Shown here piece after piece: positions 50,029 through 59,274 of a DNA stretch of 64,000 bases (the first letter of the stretch is position 1; each line of letters starts with the position of its first letter). The position numbers were made by a program, and so were the translations under genes. The notes under the pieces are model-generated. The model saw only the letters and a program-made list of their open reading frames with translations, made no database searches and was not told where the DNA came from. This stretch comes from Bog-473 sp963834405 (GTDB lineage Bacteria > Actinomycetota > Acidimicrobiia > Acidimicrobiales > RAAP-2): contig CAWIBX010000005.1 of assembly GCA_963834405.1 (NCBI GenBank), forward strand, positions 1,488,001 to 1,552,000, read 5' to 3'.

Positions 50029-50592
50029 CTACTGGGTCAGGTCGAGATCGCGTGTGGCGTAGCAGTGGTGAGCCCACTCCTCAAAGATCACGTTCTGAAA
50101 TGCCCCGAGGACGCTGAACTGCCCACTCAGGCGCGCCAGCGGACGGTCAAGTTGGCTGTATGGCGTTTCACGAATGGTTGTGCGGACCCTGGCGACGCGT
50201 TCGCCACGTCGCACGAGCACTTCCTCGAGGGACGGACGCGCCCCGAGGTCGATACCGAGTTCGCTGACGGATGTCACAAAGTGCGGAGGTAGACCGATCC
50301 GATCGAACGGCGAGGCCATTTCCATCACGGCATCGGATATCCATGCATCCGTGACGAAGAGGAGATGCCGCAGGGTTTCGATGAACGACCATTCGCCGTT
50401 GACCCCTCTATCGAGGCGCTCGGCGGGTAGGCGGCGCGCCTCCTCCACGGTGGATGTCCAAAAGGCGTCAACCTTGCCCCAGGCTGCGAGCAGCCCAAGA
50501 GGCTCGTCAGCGAGGAGACCCAATGGTTCGATCCGCGCTGCCTGCCGCTGCGTCAATGGTTCTGCGACTCTCGTGCCCTTGATCGTAAGCAT
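50029..50592 (-). CDS. DinB superfamily protein
   Basis: 187-aa four-helix-bundle protein. The DinB-type signature is VNGEWSFIETLRHLLFVTDAWISD with the metal-binding His, and a C-terminal His in EEWAHHCYATRDLDLTQ. The rest (ERLDRGVNGEWS, RPSLEEVLVRRGERVARVR) agrees with the family of thiol-S-transferase or mycothiol-dependent enzymes found in actinobacteria. The start ATG 50592 is chosen over the upstream open frame, which is antisense-like Arg-rich sequence. The biochemical role is not determined. It follows riboflavin synthase on the same strand, with 58 bp between. Confidence 0.8.
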   Translation of the reverse strand: MLTIKGTRVAEPLTQRQAARIEPLGLLADEPLGLLAAWGKVDAFWTSTVEEARRLPAERLDRGVNGEWSFIETLRHLLFVTDAWISDAVMEMASPFDRIGLPPHFVTSVSELGIDLGARPSLEEVLVRRGERVARVRTTIRETPYSQLDRPLARLSGQFSVLGAFQNVIFEEWAHHCYATRDLDLTQ

Positions 50593-50669
50593 CGGAGCCG
50601 CAGTGGAGCCGCGGTTCCGGCGGGCAAGGAGCGGTTCCGCACCGATCCAGGAATGTTTGCGGGCGTGCG

Positions 50670-50837
50670 TCAGGTGGAGCGGATCTCGGCGTGGTCGCGG
50701 CAGCGTGCGACCCAGCCGGTCGGGATGACGGTGACGGTCATGCGCCGCCCGCAGTGCGGGCAGAAGCGCGGGGGGTCGAGGGCACGCCCGCATCCTGCGC
50801 ACTCGGTGGAGGGCCGGCCGCAGCCGGTGCAGTGCAT
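50670..50837 (-). CDS. bsaP: Biotin synthase auxiliary protein BsaP
   Basis: A 55-aa Cys-rich protein. It has CTGC and CAGC pairs (residues 3-6 and 13-16) and a third CPHC at 26-29, followed by GRRMTVTVIPTGWVARCRDH. This layout and the RFCPHCGRRM...VxPTGWxARC block match BsaP, which in mycobacteria is needed for biotin synthase turnover, probably by supporting its iron-sulfur cluster. Its ATG overlaps the bioB stop (TGATG), so it is translationally coupled. It is shorter than the mycobacterial protein. No other biotin genes are seen nearby, so the pathway is split or elsewhere. Confidence 0.85.
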   Translation of the reverse strand: MHCTGCGRPSTECAGCGRALDPPRFCPHCGRRMTVTVIPTGWVARCRDHAEIRST

Positions 50838-51970
50838 CAGATGGCGGCGGTGAGGGCGCCGATGGGCATCCGCAGGTCGGCGAGCATCTGAAGGTCCTCG
50901 TCGGCGGAACGTCCGAGCGTGGTCAGGTAGTTGCCCACGATGAGCGCGTTGATGCCGGCCGTCATGCCGATCGCCTGCAGGTCGCGCAGGGTGACCTCGC
51001 GGCCTCCGGCGTAGCGCAGGATCACCGAGGGGAGCGCCAGCCGGAACAGCGCGATCCAGCGCACGGCGTCCCAGGCGCCCAGGACGGGGCGGTCGCCGAG
51101 CGGAGTGCCCGGTCGCGGGTTGAGGAAGTTGAGCGGCACTTCGGTCGGCTCGAGCTCCTGCAGCTGGGTGAGGAGCTCGACGCGCTGCGCGTCGGTCTCA
51201 CCCATGTTGAGGAGCGCGCCGCAGCACAGCTCCATGCCGTGGCGGCGCACGAGGCGGCAGGTCTCGGCCCGTTCGTCCCAGGTGTGGGTGGTGACGATCT
51301 CGGGGAAGTAGGAGCGCGCCGTCTCGACGTTGTGGTTGTACCGATGCACGCCGCCCTCGGCGAGGCGGCGGGCCTGGTCCTCGGTGAGGATGCCGGCGCT
51401 CACGGCGACGTTCAGTCCCGTGTGCTCGTGGACGAGGGGGACGAGCTCGAGGATGCGCCGCAGCGTGCGCTCGTCGGGGCCGCGGACGGCCAGCACGATG
51501 CAGAACTCGGACGCACCGAGCGCGGCGGTCTCGCGGGCGGCCTCGAGGACCTCGTCGGTATCGAGGAAGGGCGTCGCCTTGACGGGCGTGTCGAAGCGGG
51601 AGGACTGCGCGCAGAAGTGGCAGTCCTCGGGGCATCCGCCGGTCTTCGCCGAGAGGATGCCCTCCACCTCCACGGTCGGTCCGCACCAGGCCAGCCGCAC
51701 CTGGTGGGCCAGCGCGGCCAGGGTCATGACCGCGCCATCCGGGAGTGCCGCCAATGCGGTGAGCTCGTCGGCGGTCAGCAGACGCCGCTCGTCGAGCAGC
51801 GCGCGCTCGGCGGTGGCGATGACGGTCCGGTCCGCCTCACTCAGGGCGACTTGGGGCGGAGGCGGTGACCCATCCAAAGCATCGCCGGATCGGCCGAAGG
51901 GGTCGGATTGGTTGGCGGGTCCGGAGGCGCGACGGAAGGACACGGGGCGCGAGGTGGTCACGGCGCTCAC
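50837..51970 (-). CDS. bioB: Biotin synthase
   Basis: Radical SAM enzyme that inserts sulfur into dethiobiotin. The cluster-binding Cys triplet is GGCPEDCHFCAQSS (encoded at about 51611-51634). The core follows with YNHNVETARSYFPEIVTTHT and ALLNMGETDAQRVELL. Family features LNPRPGTPLGDRP and the C-terminal GINALIVGNYLTTLGR are present. About 377 aa from GTG 51970; the open frame extends to 52072 and the first 60 residues are poorly conserved, so the start is uncertain. Coupled downstream to bsaP. It diverges from an acyl-CoA dehydrogenase with 53 bp between, close to the possible promoter. Confidence 0.95.
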   Translation of the reverse strand: MSAVTTSRPVSFRRASGPANQSDPFGRSGDALDGSPPPPQVALSEADRTVIATAERALLDERRLLTADELTALAALPDGAVMTLAALAHQVRLAWCGPTVEVEGILSAKTGGCPEDCHFCAQSSRFDTPVKATPFLDTDEVLEAARETAALGASEFCIVLAVRGPDERTLRRILELVPLVHEHTGLNVAVSAGILTEDQARRLAEGGVHRYNHNVETARSYFPEIVTTHTWDERAETCRLVRRHGMELCCGALLNMGETDAQRVELLTQLQELEPTEVPLNFLNPRPGTPLGDRPVLGAWDAVRWIALFRLALPSVILRYAGGREVTLRDLQAIGMTAGINALIVGNYLTTLGRSADEDLQMLADLRMPIGALTAAI

Positions 51971-52023
51971 GGTAGTGGCAGGGTGTGGACATCCGGTAGT
52001 TGACCGGTGCGTTGGGAGGATCG

Positions 52024-53325
<1,302 letters not shown>

Positions 53326-53330
53326 CCTGC

Positions 53331-53347
53331 CTGCAGCAGTGCTGCAG
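53331..53347. repeat. 17-bp palindrome after the acyl-CoA dehydrogenase
   Basis: CTGCAGCA and TGCTGCAG form a perfect 8-bp inverted repeat around a single G, 6 bp downstream of the dehydrogenase stop and 74 bp upstream of the next gene. It may be an operator or part of a terminator. Confidence 0.45.
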
Positions 53348-53420
53348 TGACCGCTGTCGGCGATCACGCGGGCGCGACAGGCGGACAGGTGCGACAGGCG
53401 CGTGATGGAGGAAGATCCGG

Positions 53421-53720
53421 ATGGCTGAAGCATTGATTCTGGAGTTCTCGGGCGAAGGCGTGGACATCCCGGGGCTCTACAAGGCGGTGAACGAAATCCT
53501 CGGCGTGGACGCGACCGGAAAGGGCGATTGGCCCGACGGGATTCTGAGCCACACAGCGGGTGTCCAAGGGGACTCGTTCGTGGTCTTCGAGGTGTGGGAG
53601 TCCCAGGCCAAGCAAGAGGCGTTCATGAACTCCCGGCTGGGGCCGGCACTGGGACAGGCGGGCGCCCCCGACCCGACCCGGGTCGAATGGTTCTCCGTGA
53701 TCGGGCAGAAGGCGGACTGA
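53421..53720 (+). CDS. Small hypothetical protein, ABM/dimeric alpha-beta barrel-like
   Basis: 99-aa protein with strand-helix-strand segments: EALILEFSGEGVDIPGLYKAVNEIL, then GVQGDSFVVFEVWESQAKQEAFMNSRLGPAL and RVEWFSVIGQ. The pattern with VFEVWES.AKQEAFM resembles small dimeric alpha-beta barrel (antibiotic biosynthesis monooxygenase-like) proteins, though the fit is not strong. A strong ribosome site GGAGGAAG precedes the ATG. It follows the dehydrogenase by 95 bp and may be co-transcribed. Confidence 0.7.
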   Translation: MAEALILEFSGEGVDIPGLYKAVNEILGVDATGKGDWPDGILSHTAGVQGDSFVVFEVWESQAKQEAFMNSRLGPALGQAGAPDPTRVEWFSVIGQKAD

Positions 53721-53737
53721 GGCCGAGGAGTCAGCCG

Positions 53738-54109
53738 CTACTCAGGGGAGTGGGAGACGGCTTCGACGTTGTTGCCGTCGGGGTCACGCACGAAGGCGCC
53801 GTAGTAGTTGGGGTGGTACTCGGGCCAGACGCGTGGCTCGTGAAGGGGCTCGGCGTCCTGGGCCAGCGCCGCCCGGAAGAAAGCCTCGACCGCGGCGCGG
53901 TTGGGCGCGGTGAAGGCGATGTGTGTCTCGCGAAAGCCGTCCCCGGTCTGTTGCCTCCCGATCCAGAACGTCGCCACGGGCGGGATGCCGTAGCCGATGG
54001 CGTCGTCGAACTCCATGACCCGGGAGCCGGCCAACGGGGCGAGGACGGCGTCGTAGAAGGCCGCGCTCTTCTCGAAGTCGGCGCACTGGATGGAGCCGTG
54101 GGCGAGCAT
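53738..54109 (-). CDS. VOC (glyoxalase/bleomycin-resistance) family protein
   Basis: 123-aa VOC-fold protein; ATG 54109 begins MLAHGSIQCADFEKSAAFYDAVL, and the mid-region has HIAFTAPNRAAVEAFFRAAL. The C-terminal motif YYGAFVRDPDGNNVEAVSH is the usual second metal-binding half, with the candidate His/Glu ligands at H6-like, H near 67 and E near the end. Metal and substrate are unknown. It converges with the small protein gene, and a tandem repeat lies upstream. Confidence 0.85.
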   Translation of the reverse strand: MLAHGSIQCADFEKSAAFYDAVLAPLAGSRVMEFDDAIGYGIPPVATFWIGRQQTGDGFRETHIAFTAPNRAAVEAFFRAALAQDAEPLHEPRVWPEYHPNYYGAFVRDPDGNNVEAVSHSPE

Positions 54110-54144
54110 GGGGTGAGTCTGCCAGGCCCGCCCATTGGTGGACC

Positions 54145-54180
54145 CGAGGGCCGAGGGCCGAGGGCCCGAGGGCCCGAGGG
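54145..54180. repeat. CGAGGG short tandem repeat
   Basis: Five CGAGGG units with 1-2 nt spacers, upstream of the VOC gene start and of the 54211 gene. It is likely a slippage tract. Confidence 0.7.
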
Positions 54181-54210
54181 CATGGGCCGGCGACGACGCA
54201 GCCACCTAAA

Positions 54211-54870
54211 TTGCCGACAGTGCTCGTCTCTACGGATTGGGCGACCATCGCCTCCTTCGCCACCGCTCTCGGCACGCTGGTGCTCGCCACCGCCACCTTC
54301 GCGTCGATCCGCTCAGCCAACCGGTCGGCCCGCGTGGCGGAGGCCGCCTTCCACGCCCAACTCCGGCCCGTGCTCACCACGTCGCGGCTGCAGGACCCCG
54401 TCCAGAAGATCCGTTGGATGGACAACCACTGGTTTGTGCTCGAAGGAAACCGAGGAACGGCGGAGGTGGTCGACGGGAACATCTACCTTGCGATCTCGTT
54501 GCGCAACGCCGGATCAGGTATCGCAGTGGCCATCGGGTGGGCGGTCAACCCCGATGTCGCCCTCGCCGACGTACCGCACCTGGAGCCCCAGCAGTTCCAC
54601 CGGCAAACGCGGGACCTCTACATCGCGCCGAGCGACGTCGGGTTCTGGCAGGGCGCCATCCGGGACACCGCTGATCCGGACTACGTGGCCCTCCGCAAGC
54701 GCATCGAGGCGGCGGAGCAGTTCACGATCGAGCTGCTCTACGGCGACAACGAGGGCGGTCAGCGGACCATCACCCGCTTCGGGATGGTCCCGTACCGGAC
54801 CGACGCCACGGTCCAGTGGTTCCCGAACGTGGCGCTGCACTGGAACCTGGACCGGCCGGATCCGCGCTAG
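54211..54870 (+). CDS. Hypothetical protein with N-terminal membrane segment
   Basis: 219 aa; TTG start 54211 or GTG 54220. A helix ATIASFATALGTLVLATATFASI (about 11-33) anchors the protein; the remainder is soluble: HAQLRPVLTTSRLQ, WFVLEGNRGTAEVVDGNIYLAISLRNAGSGIAVAIGWAVN, then FTIELLYGDNEGGQRTITRFGMVP. The 'LRNAG.G.A.' beta segment is common in single-membrane-span proteins of unknown role. No family assigned. It converges with the TetR gene 9 bp away. Confidence 0.65.
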   Translation: MPTVLVSTDWATIASFATALGTLVLATATFASIRSANRSARVAEAAFHAQLRPVLTTSRLQDPVQKIRWMDNHWFVLEGNRGTAEVVDGNIYLAISLRNAGSGIAVAIGWAVNPDVALADVPHLEPQQFHRQTRDLYIAPSDVGFWQGAIRDTADPDYVALRKRIEAAEQFTIELLYGDNEGGQRTITRFGMVPYRTDATVQWFPNVALHWNLDRPDPR

Positions 54871-54879
54871 GAGTTCTGG

Positions 54880-55476
54880 TCAGGGGCGGAGGCCCGCCAG
54901 GACAGCGGCACAGCTGCGGTCGAAGCCGGCCTCTTGGTCCTCGGCGAAACCGATGCCCATGAGCTCGAGTGAGACCCAGCCGTGGACGTTGGACCAGATG
55001 ATCTGTGCCGTCTCGGTCGGCTCGGCCTCGGCGAGCACGCCGGCGGCCATCGCCCGCTGGACGGCGGCGACCAGGGCGTCGAAGGCCCGGGCGGCGACCT
55101 CGAGGGCGTGGTCGCTGGGCTCGTAGCCGGGCATGGTGCGCAGGAACATGAGCTCGTAGAGCTTCGGATGGGCGAGGGCGAGGGCCCGGTAGCGGCGGCC
55201 GCCCTCCCGGAGGGCCTCGTAGGGATCTCGGACGTCGGCGATGCTGGCGAGGGCCTGGCGGAGCCGCTCGAACCCTTGGATGAACAGCGCCTCGATGATC
55301 CCGTTCTTCGATTCGAAGTGGTTGTAGACGCCCATGGTGGCGACCTGGGCGTCGGCGGCGATCCGGCGGACAGAGAGGGCGTCAGGGCCCTCGCTCTCGA
55401 GGATGTCGACGGCGGAGGCGAGGAGGTTGGCCTCCATGTCGGCGCTGGGGGTCCTGGTCCGGACGTTTTTCGCCAT
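54880..55476 (-). CDS. TetR/AcrR family transcriptional regulator
   Basis: 198-aa regulator. The DNA-binding domain is at the N terminus: VDILESEGPDALSVRRIAADAQVATMGVYNHFESKNGIIEAL (helix-turn-helix around residues 28-58). The C-terminal ligand domain includes RALALAHPKLYELMFLRTMPG, the WHG-type TetR_C pattern. It diverges from an MFS transporter gene with a long palindrome between them, so it most likely represses the transporter and itself and responds to the exported compound. The effector is unknown. Confidence 0.92.
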   Translation of the reverse strand: MAKNVRTRTPSADMEANLLASAVDILESEGPDALSVRRIAADAQVATMGVYNHFESKNGIIEALFIQGFERLRQALASIADVRDPYEALREGGRRYRALALAHPKLYELMFLRTMPGYEPSDHALEVAARAFDALVAAVQRAMAAGVLAEAEPTETAQIIWSNVHGWVSLELMGIGFAEDQEAGFDRSCAAVLAGLRP

Positions 55477-55488
55477 ACCCTCTAGCCT

Positions 55489-55532
55489 ACTGTAGAACGT
55501 CGTGCTATAACAATAGTACAGCGTTCTACAGT
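55489..55532. promoter_or_regulatory. 44-bp palindromic operator between tetR and MFS genes
   Basis: ACTGTAGAACG (55489-55499) is exactly complementary to CGTTCTACAGT (55522-55532), with a 22-bp AT-rich centre CTATAACAATAG, a partial palindrome. Such long operators with two half-sites bind two TetR dimers. The position, directly between divergent starts, supports control of both genes. Confidence 0.7.
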
Positions 55533-55589
55533 CAGTTCGGATGCCGGGTGGGCCTCCCGGCGGACGGGAGTGGGAGAGAGGAGATGGAG

Positions 55590-57249
55590 ATGAGCGGAGT
55601 GAGCCTGGAGAACCGATCCCAGAGCCGGCTGCTCGGTGCGCACGGCGAGATTCCGGCTTCGCCGGCCGACCGGCGCTGGCTGATCCTGCCGGTGCTGTGC
55701 CTGAGCGTCTTCCTGGTGGTCGTCGACAACACCATCGTCAACGTGGCGCTGCCGACGCTGAACCGGCACCTCGGCGCCTCCATCACCTCGCTGCAGTGGA
55801 TCGTCGACGCCTACAGCCTCGCCTTCGCCGGGCTGCTGTTGGCCGGCGGCGGCATCGGCGACCGTTTGGGGCGCAAGGGCACCATGCAGATCGGACTCGT
55901 CTTCTTCGGGCTGTTCTCGCTGGCGGCGGCGGCGTCGGACTCGGCGGGGACGCTGATCGCCTCGCGGGCGCTGATGGGAGTCGCGGCGGCCTTCATCTTC
56001 CCCGCCAGCCTCGCCATCCTGACGAGCGTCTTCGAGGACCCGTCCGAGCGCCAGAAGGCACTCGGGGTGTGGGGCGCGACCTCGGGGATCGCCGTCGCCT
56101 TCGGCCCCGTCGTCGGCGGCGCCCTGCTCGAGCACTTCTGGTACGGCTCGATCTTCCTCGTCAACGTGCCGATCGTCGTCGTGACCGTTTTGGCGGGTCA
56201 GTACCTCATTCCGAAGCTTCCCCGGATCCGGAAGCACCCCTTCGACACGCGCGGTGTCGTGCTCTCGACGGCCGGTGTGACGGCACTCGTGCTCGCGATC
56301 ATCGAGGGCCCGCAGTGGGGCTGGGCGGCATCGGGGACGCTGGCGTGCTTCGCCGCGGCCGCGATCCTCCTATCGGTCTTCGTGTGGCTCGAACTGCACA
56401 CCGAGGGCCCGCTCCTCGATGTGCGTGTCTTTACCATCCCACGCTTCAGCGGTGGTGCGATCTCCATCAGCGTCGCCTTCTTCTGCTTGTTCGGGTTCAT
56501 CTTCCTCATCACGCAGTACTTCCAGTTCGTCAAGGGCTACTCGACGCTGTCGGCGGGGGTGCACACGCTTCCATTCGCGATCGTCGCCGCCGTGTTCACA
56601 CCGTTGGCCGCAGTGGTCGCGCTCAAGATAGGCAGCCGGGCCGTCGTGACCACAGGCTTGGTACTCATGGGCGGCGGGCTCGTGGTGGCGGCGTTCAACT
56701 CGGAGGCCACGACCGCCTACTGGGGACCGATCCTGATCGCCATGGTCCTGCTCGCCCTCGGTCTCTCGTCCATCACGGCGCCGACCGCCGAGGCGGTCAT
56801 GGGTTCGGTGCCCGACGAGCAGCGGGGTGCCGCCGCCGGCGTCAACAACACGACGCGGGAGCTCGGCGGGACCCTCGGTGTGGCGGTGTTCGGATCGGTG
56901 TTCGCGTCGGCCTACGCCCCCAAGATCATCGACGCCTTCCGGCGGCTCCCCATCCCGGCCGGCCCGAAGGCGGAGTCGCACCAGTCCGTGGCGGCTGCGT
57001 TGGCCGTGATCGGCCACGCGCCGCATGCCGTGCGCCCCGCGCTGGACACGGTCGTCTTCACGCGCCTTCCACAGCGGGCTCCGGGTGGCCTGCATCGCCG
57101 GGGCCGGCGTTGCGGTGCTCGGGGCGCTGGCGGCATTCCGGCTGCTCCCGGGCCGGGTCGGCCAGAGCGCAGCCGTGGGCGTTGACGTGGCCGTGGCCGA
57201 CCCTGCGCCGTGCGGAACTCCGGGCGAGCTCACACTCGTCACCAGGTGA
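55590..57249 (+). pseudogene. MFS transporter, DHA2/EmrB-QacA type, frameshifted near 57062
   Basis: Multidrug-exporter-type MFS protein. ATG 55590 lies 6 nt after GAGGAG (an upstream ATG at 55584 overlaps that site). It has the first helix motif LCLSVFLVVVDNTIVNVALP and the usual motif A GGIGDRLGRKGTM and motif C-like GPVVGGALLEH, and about 14 expected helices. At about 57060-57064 the frame moves: the last helix (AFHSGLRVACIAGAGVAVLGALAAFRLLPGR) is read one frame on, so two bases appear to be missing (or one added). As sequenced, the product ends with an unrelated 30-aa tail, lacking helix 14. Confidence 0.82.
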
Positions 57250-57304
57250 CCCGGCGCCCCCGAGAATCGGCGGACTAAATCCGTCGACGGCGGCGTCCCA
57301 CGTC

Positions 57305-57363
57305 GTCGAGGTCTCTCGACGGGGTGCTGTAGAAAAAGTATTCACACCCTCGTTCATACTTTT
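57305..57363. repeat. Double-hairpin repeat, copy B
   Basis: GTCGAG-GTCT-CTCGAC hairpin (57305-57320), then AAAAGTAT (57334-57341) pairs with ATACTTTT (57356-57363) around a 14-nt loop. It matches copy C 98 bp downstream and copy A at 37811. Confidence 0.75.
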
Positions 57364-57402
57364 CCAAATGGCCACAAGGTAACCGTCGGAGGACTCTCGG
57401 GG

Positions 57403-57461
57403 GTCGAGGTCTCTCGACGGGGTGGCGTAAAAGAAAGTATTCACAGACTCGTTGATACTTT
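57403..57461. repeat. Double-hairpin repeat, copy C
   Basis: GTCGAG-GTCT-CTCGAC hairpin (57403-57418) followed by AAAGTAT (57434-57440) pairing with ATACTTT (57455-57461) around TCACAGACTCGTTG. It lies 65 bp from the stop of the P450 gene that reads toward it. Confidence 0.75.
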
Positions 57462-57525
57462 TTTTGGAGGTCGGCGGCCCCCCAAAGGAGAGTCGTCTCG
57501 GAAGAGGTCTGATCTCGTCCGAGTC

Positions 57526-58722
57526 CTAGGCGGCGAACACCAATGGCGCGTGGCGGACCCCGGCGATGACCGGGCTCGCCGTCAGCTCGACGGGTCCGGC
57601 CAGAAGAAGGGTCTCGAACCGGTCGAGGAGCTCGCTCAAGACGACCCGGGCCTCCAGGCGGGCCAGAGCGGCCCCGAGGCAGAAGTGCGGGCCGAATCCG
57701 AAGGCGACGTGCGGATTGGGATGGCGGTCGACCCGGAGCCGGTCGGCGTCGGCCCCGAAGACCTCCTCGTCCCGGTTGGCGGACGCGTACACCAGGAGCA
57801 CCGGATCCCCCTCGGCGAGGTCCTGTCCCCGGACGGTGGTCGGCGCCGTGGCCGTGCGCATGAAGGAGATCACGGGCGTGGTCCAGCGCAGGAGCTCCTC
57901 GACGGCCGACGGCACGAGCGCCCGGTCCGCCCGGAGCGCCGCCCACTGGTCCGGGCGCTCAGCGAGGGCGACCAGCCCGCCCGACAAGAGGTTCCGTGTC
58001 GTCTCGTTCCCGGCGACGAGCAGCTGGATCAGGAACATCGCCAGCTCCGCCTCGCTCAGCTGGTCGCCGCCGGACCCGGCTTCCGGGTCCGCTCCGACGT
58101 TCGCGAGCACCGACACCAGGTCCTCCGCCGGCGCCTCCCGCCGCTCCTCGGCCACCCCGACGAGATACGCCCACATCTCCGCCTGCAACGCCGCCCGTTC
58201 CTCCTCCGAGCGCTCGGACTCCCCAGGGATCACCGCCTCGGACCACTCGAAGAAGCGCCGCCACTGCGACGCGTCGACCCCCAGCAGCTCGCAGATCACC
58301 TGCAGGGGGAAGGGGATGGAGAGCGCCTCGACCACGTCGAACGCCTCACCGCTCTCGATCGGGGACACGAGCGCCCGTGCCTTGGACGTGACCCCCTCCT
58401 CCATGAGCCGCACCATCGATGGCTTGAAGCCCGGCTGCACCAGCCGCCGGTACCGCGTGTGCCGGGGCGGGTCGGTGTGCATCATGGTCGGAGGGTCGTC
58501 GTATGTCGTGCCGATCTCGTCGGTCAGGATGCCCTTGGACGAGCAGAACCCGACGGGGTCCGCCCCGATGGCCGAGACCTCCGGGTGGGTCGTCACGGCC
58601 CAGAAGCCGCCCCCTTCCCGGTCCACCCAGCACACCGGCGCGGTCCGGCGAAGCGAGGCATACAGCTCGAACGCATCGCCGCCCGAGTACAGCGACGGAT
58701 GGAGGAGGCGGGTGGCGTCCAC
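57526..58722 (-). CDS. Cytochrome P450
   Basis: 398-aa bacterial P450: I-helix AGNETTRNLLSGGLVAL, K-helix VEELLRWTTPVISF, heme loop FGFGPHFCLGAALARLEA with Cys about residue 347, and N-terminal ALRRTAPVCWVDREGGGFWAVT. The heme loop HFCLGAALARLEAR and AGNETTR are general bacterial class I P450 features, and it differs from the CYP125-like gene. It begins a leftward run with a cupin and an amidase; the substrate is unknown, perhaps an aromatic or amide compound. Confidence 0.9.
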   Translation of the reverse strand: MDATRLLHPSLYSGGDAFELYASLRRTAPVCWVDREGGGFWAVTTHPEVSAIGADPVGFCSSKGILTDEIGTTYDDPPTMMHTDPPRHTRYRRLVQPGFKPSMVRLMEEGVTSKARALVSPIESGEAFDVVEALSIPFPLQVICELLGVDASQWRRFFEWSEAVIPGESERSEEERAALQAEMWAYLVGVAEERREAPAEDLVSVLANVGADPEAGSGGDQLSEAELAMFLIQLLVAGNETTRNLLSGGLVALAERPDQWAALRADRALVPSAVEELLRWTTPVISFMRTATAPTTVRGQDLAEGDPVLLVYASANRDEEVFGADADRLRVDRHPNPHVAFGFGPHFCLGAALARLEARVVLSELLDRFETLLLAGPVELTASPVIAGVRHAPLVFAA

Positions 58723-58777
58723 TTCAGATCCGGCTCCGCTCCGGCTCCCGATCCGTCCGATCCGTCCCGACCCGGCG

Positions 58778-59254
58778 TCAGACGATGATGCCGTTGGGCC
58801 GGGGGTCGCCCTGCGCCTCGAGCAGCGCGTAGTACGCCTCGAGCGTGTTGGCGCCGTCGGACACCGTCTCGACCGACCCGTCCTCGGCCAGGTTCAACAG
58901 CGCCCCCTCGATGGTGAAGCACACGTCCGTGTCCTCCGTGTTGTCCTCGGGCACGTGGAGGGTGTGCACCGAGTTGGCGGGCTCGAAGAGGTAGGAGCCG
59001 GCCGTCACGTAGAAGTCGTACTCCAGGTAGTGCCAGCGTCCGGCGGAGGTGAAGGCGTCGACCGAGCCGGTGTGGCGGTGCGTCTGGAGCTGCACGCCCG
59101 GTGAGAAGCGGTTGTAGATGACCCAGGTGCCGTGCTGCACATCGAAGCGCACCACCTTGAGCAGGATGCCCATGCCGGTGTCGGCCCAGGGGGCGTCCTC
59201 GGGTGTGACGAGGCGGACGATGTCCGCTGCGTTGGGGGAAGTGGCGATCGACAT
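58778..59254 (-). CDS. Cupin, 2,4'-dihydroxyacetophenone dioxygenase-like
   Basis: 158-aa cupin-fold protein: WVIYNRFSPGVQLQTHRHTGS is the first cupin motif (two His, with the Glu or Gln site less clear), and SYLFEPANSVHTLHVPED the second with His. The set DTGMGILLKVVRFDVQHGTW and the length agree with the 2,4'-dihydroxyacetophenone dioxygenase family that cleaves aromatic ketones. It is the second gene of a leftward run and lies 20 bp from the amidase. Substrate inferred only from family. Confidence 0.75.
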   Translation of the reverse strand: MSIATSPNAADIVRLVTPEDAPWADTGMGILLKVVRFDVQHGTWVIYNRFSPGVQLQTHRHTGSVDAFTSAGRWHYLEYDFYVTAGSYLFEPANSVHTLHVPEDNTEDTDVCFTIEGALLNLAEDGSVETVSDGANTLEAYYALLEAQGDPRPNGIIV

Positions 59255-59274
59255 GGGTGCGGCTCCTGCGGTGT

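Noticed and set aside
54880..55476. The TetR gene considered as the source of the KstR-like sites
   Set aside because: It has its own distinct palindrome at 55489 and pairs with an exporter; its binding sequence differs from the AACnnGTT motif.
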